A stretch of 64,000 nt of DNA. Source: Erwinia sp. HDF1-3R. Lineage in GTDB: Bacteria; Pseudomonadota; Gammaproteobacteria; Enterobacterales; Enterobacteriaceae. Below the pieces are notes generated by a model. That model saw only the letters and a program-made list of their open reading frames with translations, made no database searches and was not told the origin of the DNA. Both the position numbers and the translations under genes were made by a program. This document shows, piece after piece, positions 63,460 through 64,000 of this stretch. How positions within the stretch are numbered: the first letter of the stretch is position 1; every line of letters starts with the position of its first letter. The stretch spans positions 4,526,001-4,590,000 of the forward strand of contig NZ_CP155071.1 of the NCBI RefSeq assembly GCF_039621855.1. Reading direction: 5' to 3'.

Positions 63460-64000
63460 CTACGCTTTTATATTTTGCACAATGAAACGATTCGTAGAAG
63501 CATTAACCTGTAAGCTATTAGTAAGTTGTTGCCCCACTGATTGGATGAGCTTGTGATCTTGTCGAAAGCGGGAAAATATTGTAGACAATAAATCGCGTAG
63601 AATTTTAGTATCACTATTAGCAAGCTGAAATTGCGCTAACGCTTTAGATGCTTCGAGTTGGATATTAGCAATATTAATATTCATGCCGGACTGAATAATA
63701 ACATTTGAGCCTTCCACTCCAGCGCGAAGCATATTAATATGATTTATATTAATCTTAGCCAAATTGTGCATTACTGCTGAATCGGTACTTTTCAAGAAAA
63801 CAGTCATATTTTTGCTAACCTGTGCAGAAATCTTATCCATTTTTTTCGAAATCTGCGAGGTAAGCTTATTAAGCTGTTTTACAGCCGCTTTCCCCATGTT
63901 GCTCAGTACAGCACCACCTTTACTTACCGCATTTCTAACGATTTTCGGGATGACTTTTTTTATAACTTGCACAATAGCTTTTTTTATTGCTTGCATCACG
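63460..64000 (-). CDS. sipB: Type III translocator SipB/IpaB-like (SctE), C-terminal part
   Basis: Only the last ~180 residues are in the window; the frame runs off the right end, so the first codon seen is not the start. Visible: a basic amphipathic stretch ('AIVQVIKKVIPKIVRNAV'), a coiled coil with 'LTSQISKKMDKISAQVSK' and the helical terminus 'NASTNRFIVQNIKA'. It fits the C-terminal third of SipB, the major pore subunit. 23 bp before sipC. Confidence 0.85.
   Translation of the reverse strand, partial: VMQAIKKAIVQVIKKVIPKIVRNAVSKGGAVLSNMGKAAVKQLNKLTSQISKKMDKISAQVSKNMTVFLKSTDSAVMHNLAKININHINMLRAGVEGSNVIIQSGMNINIANIQLEASKALAQFQLANSDTKILRDLLSTIFSRFRQDHKLIQSVGQQLTNSLQVNASTNRFIVQNIKA

Noticed and set aside
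1-64000. tRNA genes, rRNA genes, insertion sequences or attachment sites bordering the islands
   Set aside because: None could be recognised; neither the hcp cassette nor the visible end of the type III island has flanking direct repeats or a transposase that I could find.

Overview
The window reads as chromosomal DNA of a gamma-proteobacterium of the order Enterobacterales. A block from about 27.7 to 40.4 kb (pitA, uspB, uspA, rsmJ, prlC, then rlmJ, gor) follows the gene order known from Escherichia coli. The accessory content (exopolysaccharide-type beta-helix protein, inositol genes, several iron-uptake loci, a second-lineage type III secretion island, an orphan type VI cargo cassette) suits a plant- or insect-associated member of the Erwiniaceae (Pantoea/Erwinia type). 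That placement is inference from gene content; no rRNA or tRNA gene is present to anchor it.

Layout. 0-8 kb: a myo-inositol (iol) segment with an RpiR-type regulator, iolB, mmsA/iolA and an IolI-like TIM barrel, interrupted by a small membrane protein and an autotransporter adhesin. 8-17.4 kb: yhhS, yhhT, uxuA, an unusual pair of a periplasmic binding protein and a class II aldolase, a CSS/EAL phosphodiesterase, and proP. 17.4-20.7 kb: a TonB-dependent siderophore receptor and binding protein behind a Fur-like box. 20.7-25.3 kb: a LysR regulator divergent from a two-component Rieske oxygenase, then an ArsR/ene-reductase operon with a perfect palindrome in its promoter. 25.5-40.4 kb: traT, yhiN, then the E. 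coli-like backbone, into which a cassette of hcp plus two peptidoglycan-targeting effector/immunity pairs has been inserted between prlC and rlmJ, behind a perfect-consensus FNR box. 41-44.6 kb: a complete siderophore ABC importer behind a second Fur-like box. 44.7-51.2 kb: an esterase, yqhA, a SoxS/RamA-like regulator, a LysR regulator, an acyltransferase-like protein and a beta-helix (tail-spike/depolymerase-like) protein.

51.3-64 kb: one end of a type III secretion island of the Inv/Mxi-Spa (SPI-1) family, all on the minus strand: translocators sipB (cut by the window edge), sipC, sipD; a 1536-residue protein in the sipA slot; the acyl carrier protein iacP; then prgH, I, J, K, orgA, orgB, a 65-residue unknown and a lipoprotein. 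The export gate, ATPase, chaperone and regulator genes must lie to the right of the window or elsewhere.

The most interesting object is the protein at 56559-61169. Its first ~310 residues look by eye like a divergent SipA N-terminal domain. The middle is nine tandem, GC-rich, in-frame repeat units (basic length 96 residues, 288 bp), and a 47-residue segment of the unique C-terminus is copied into two of the units. I could not recognise a SipA-type actin-binding C-terminus. It is a candidate undescribed repeat-expanded type III effector. Second in interest is the FNR-box-controlled hcp/Tlde1/Tldi1 cassette, whose two toxins share a nearly identical 5' third-to-half but diverge in the catalytic half.
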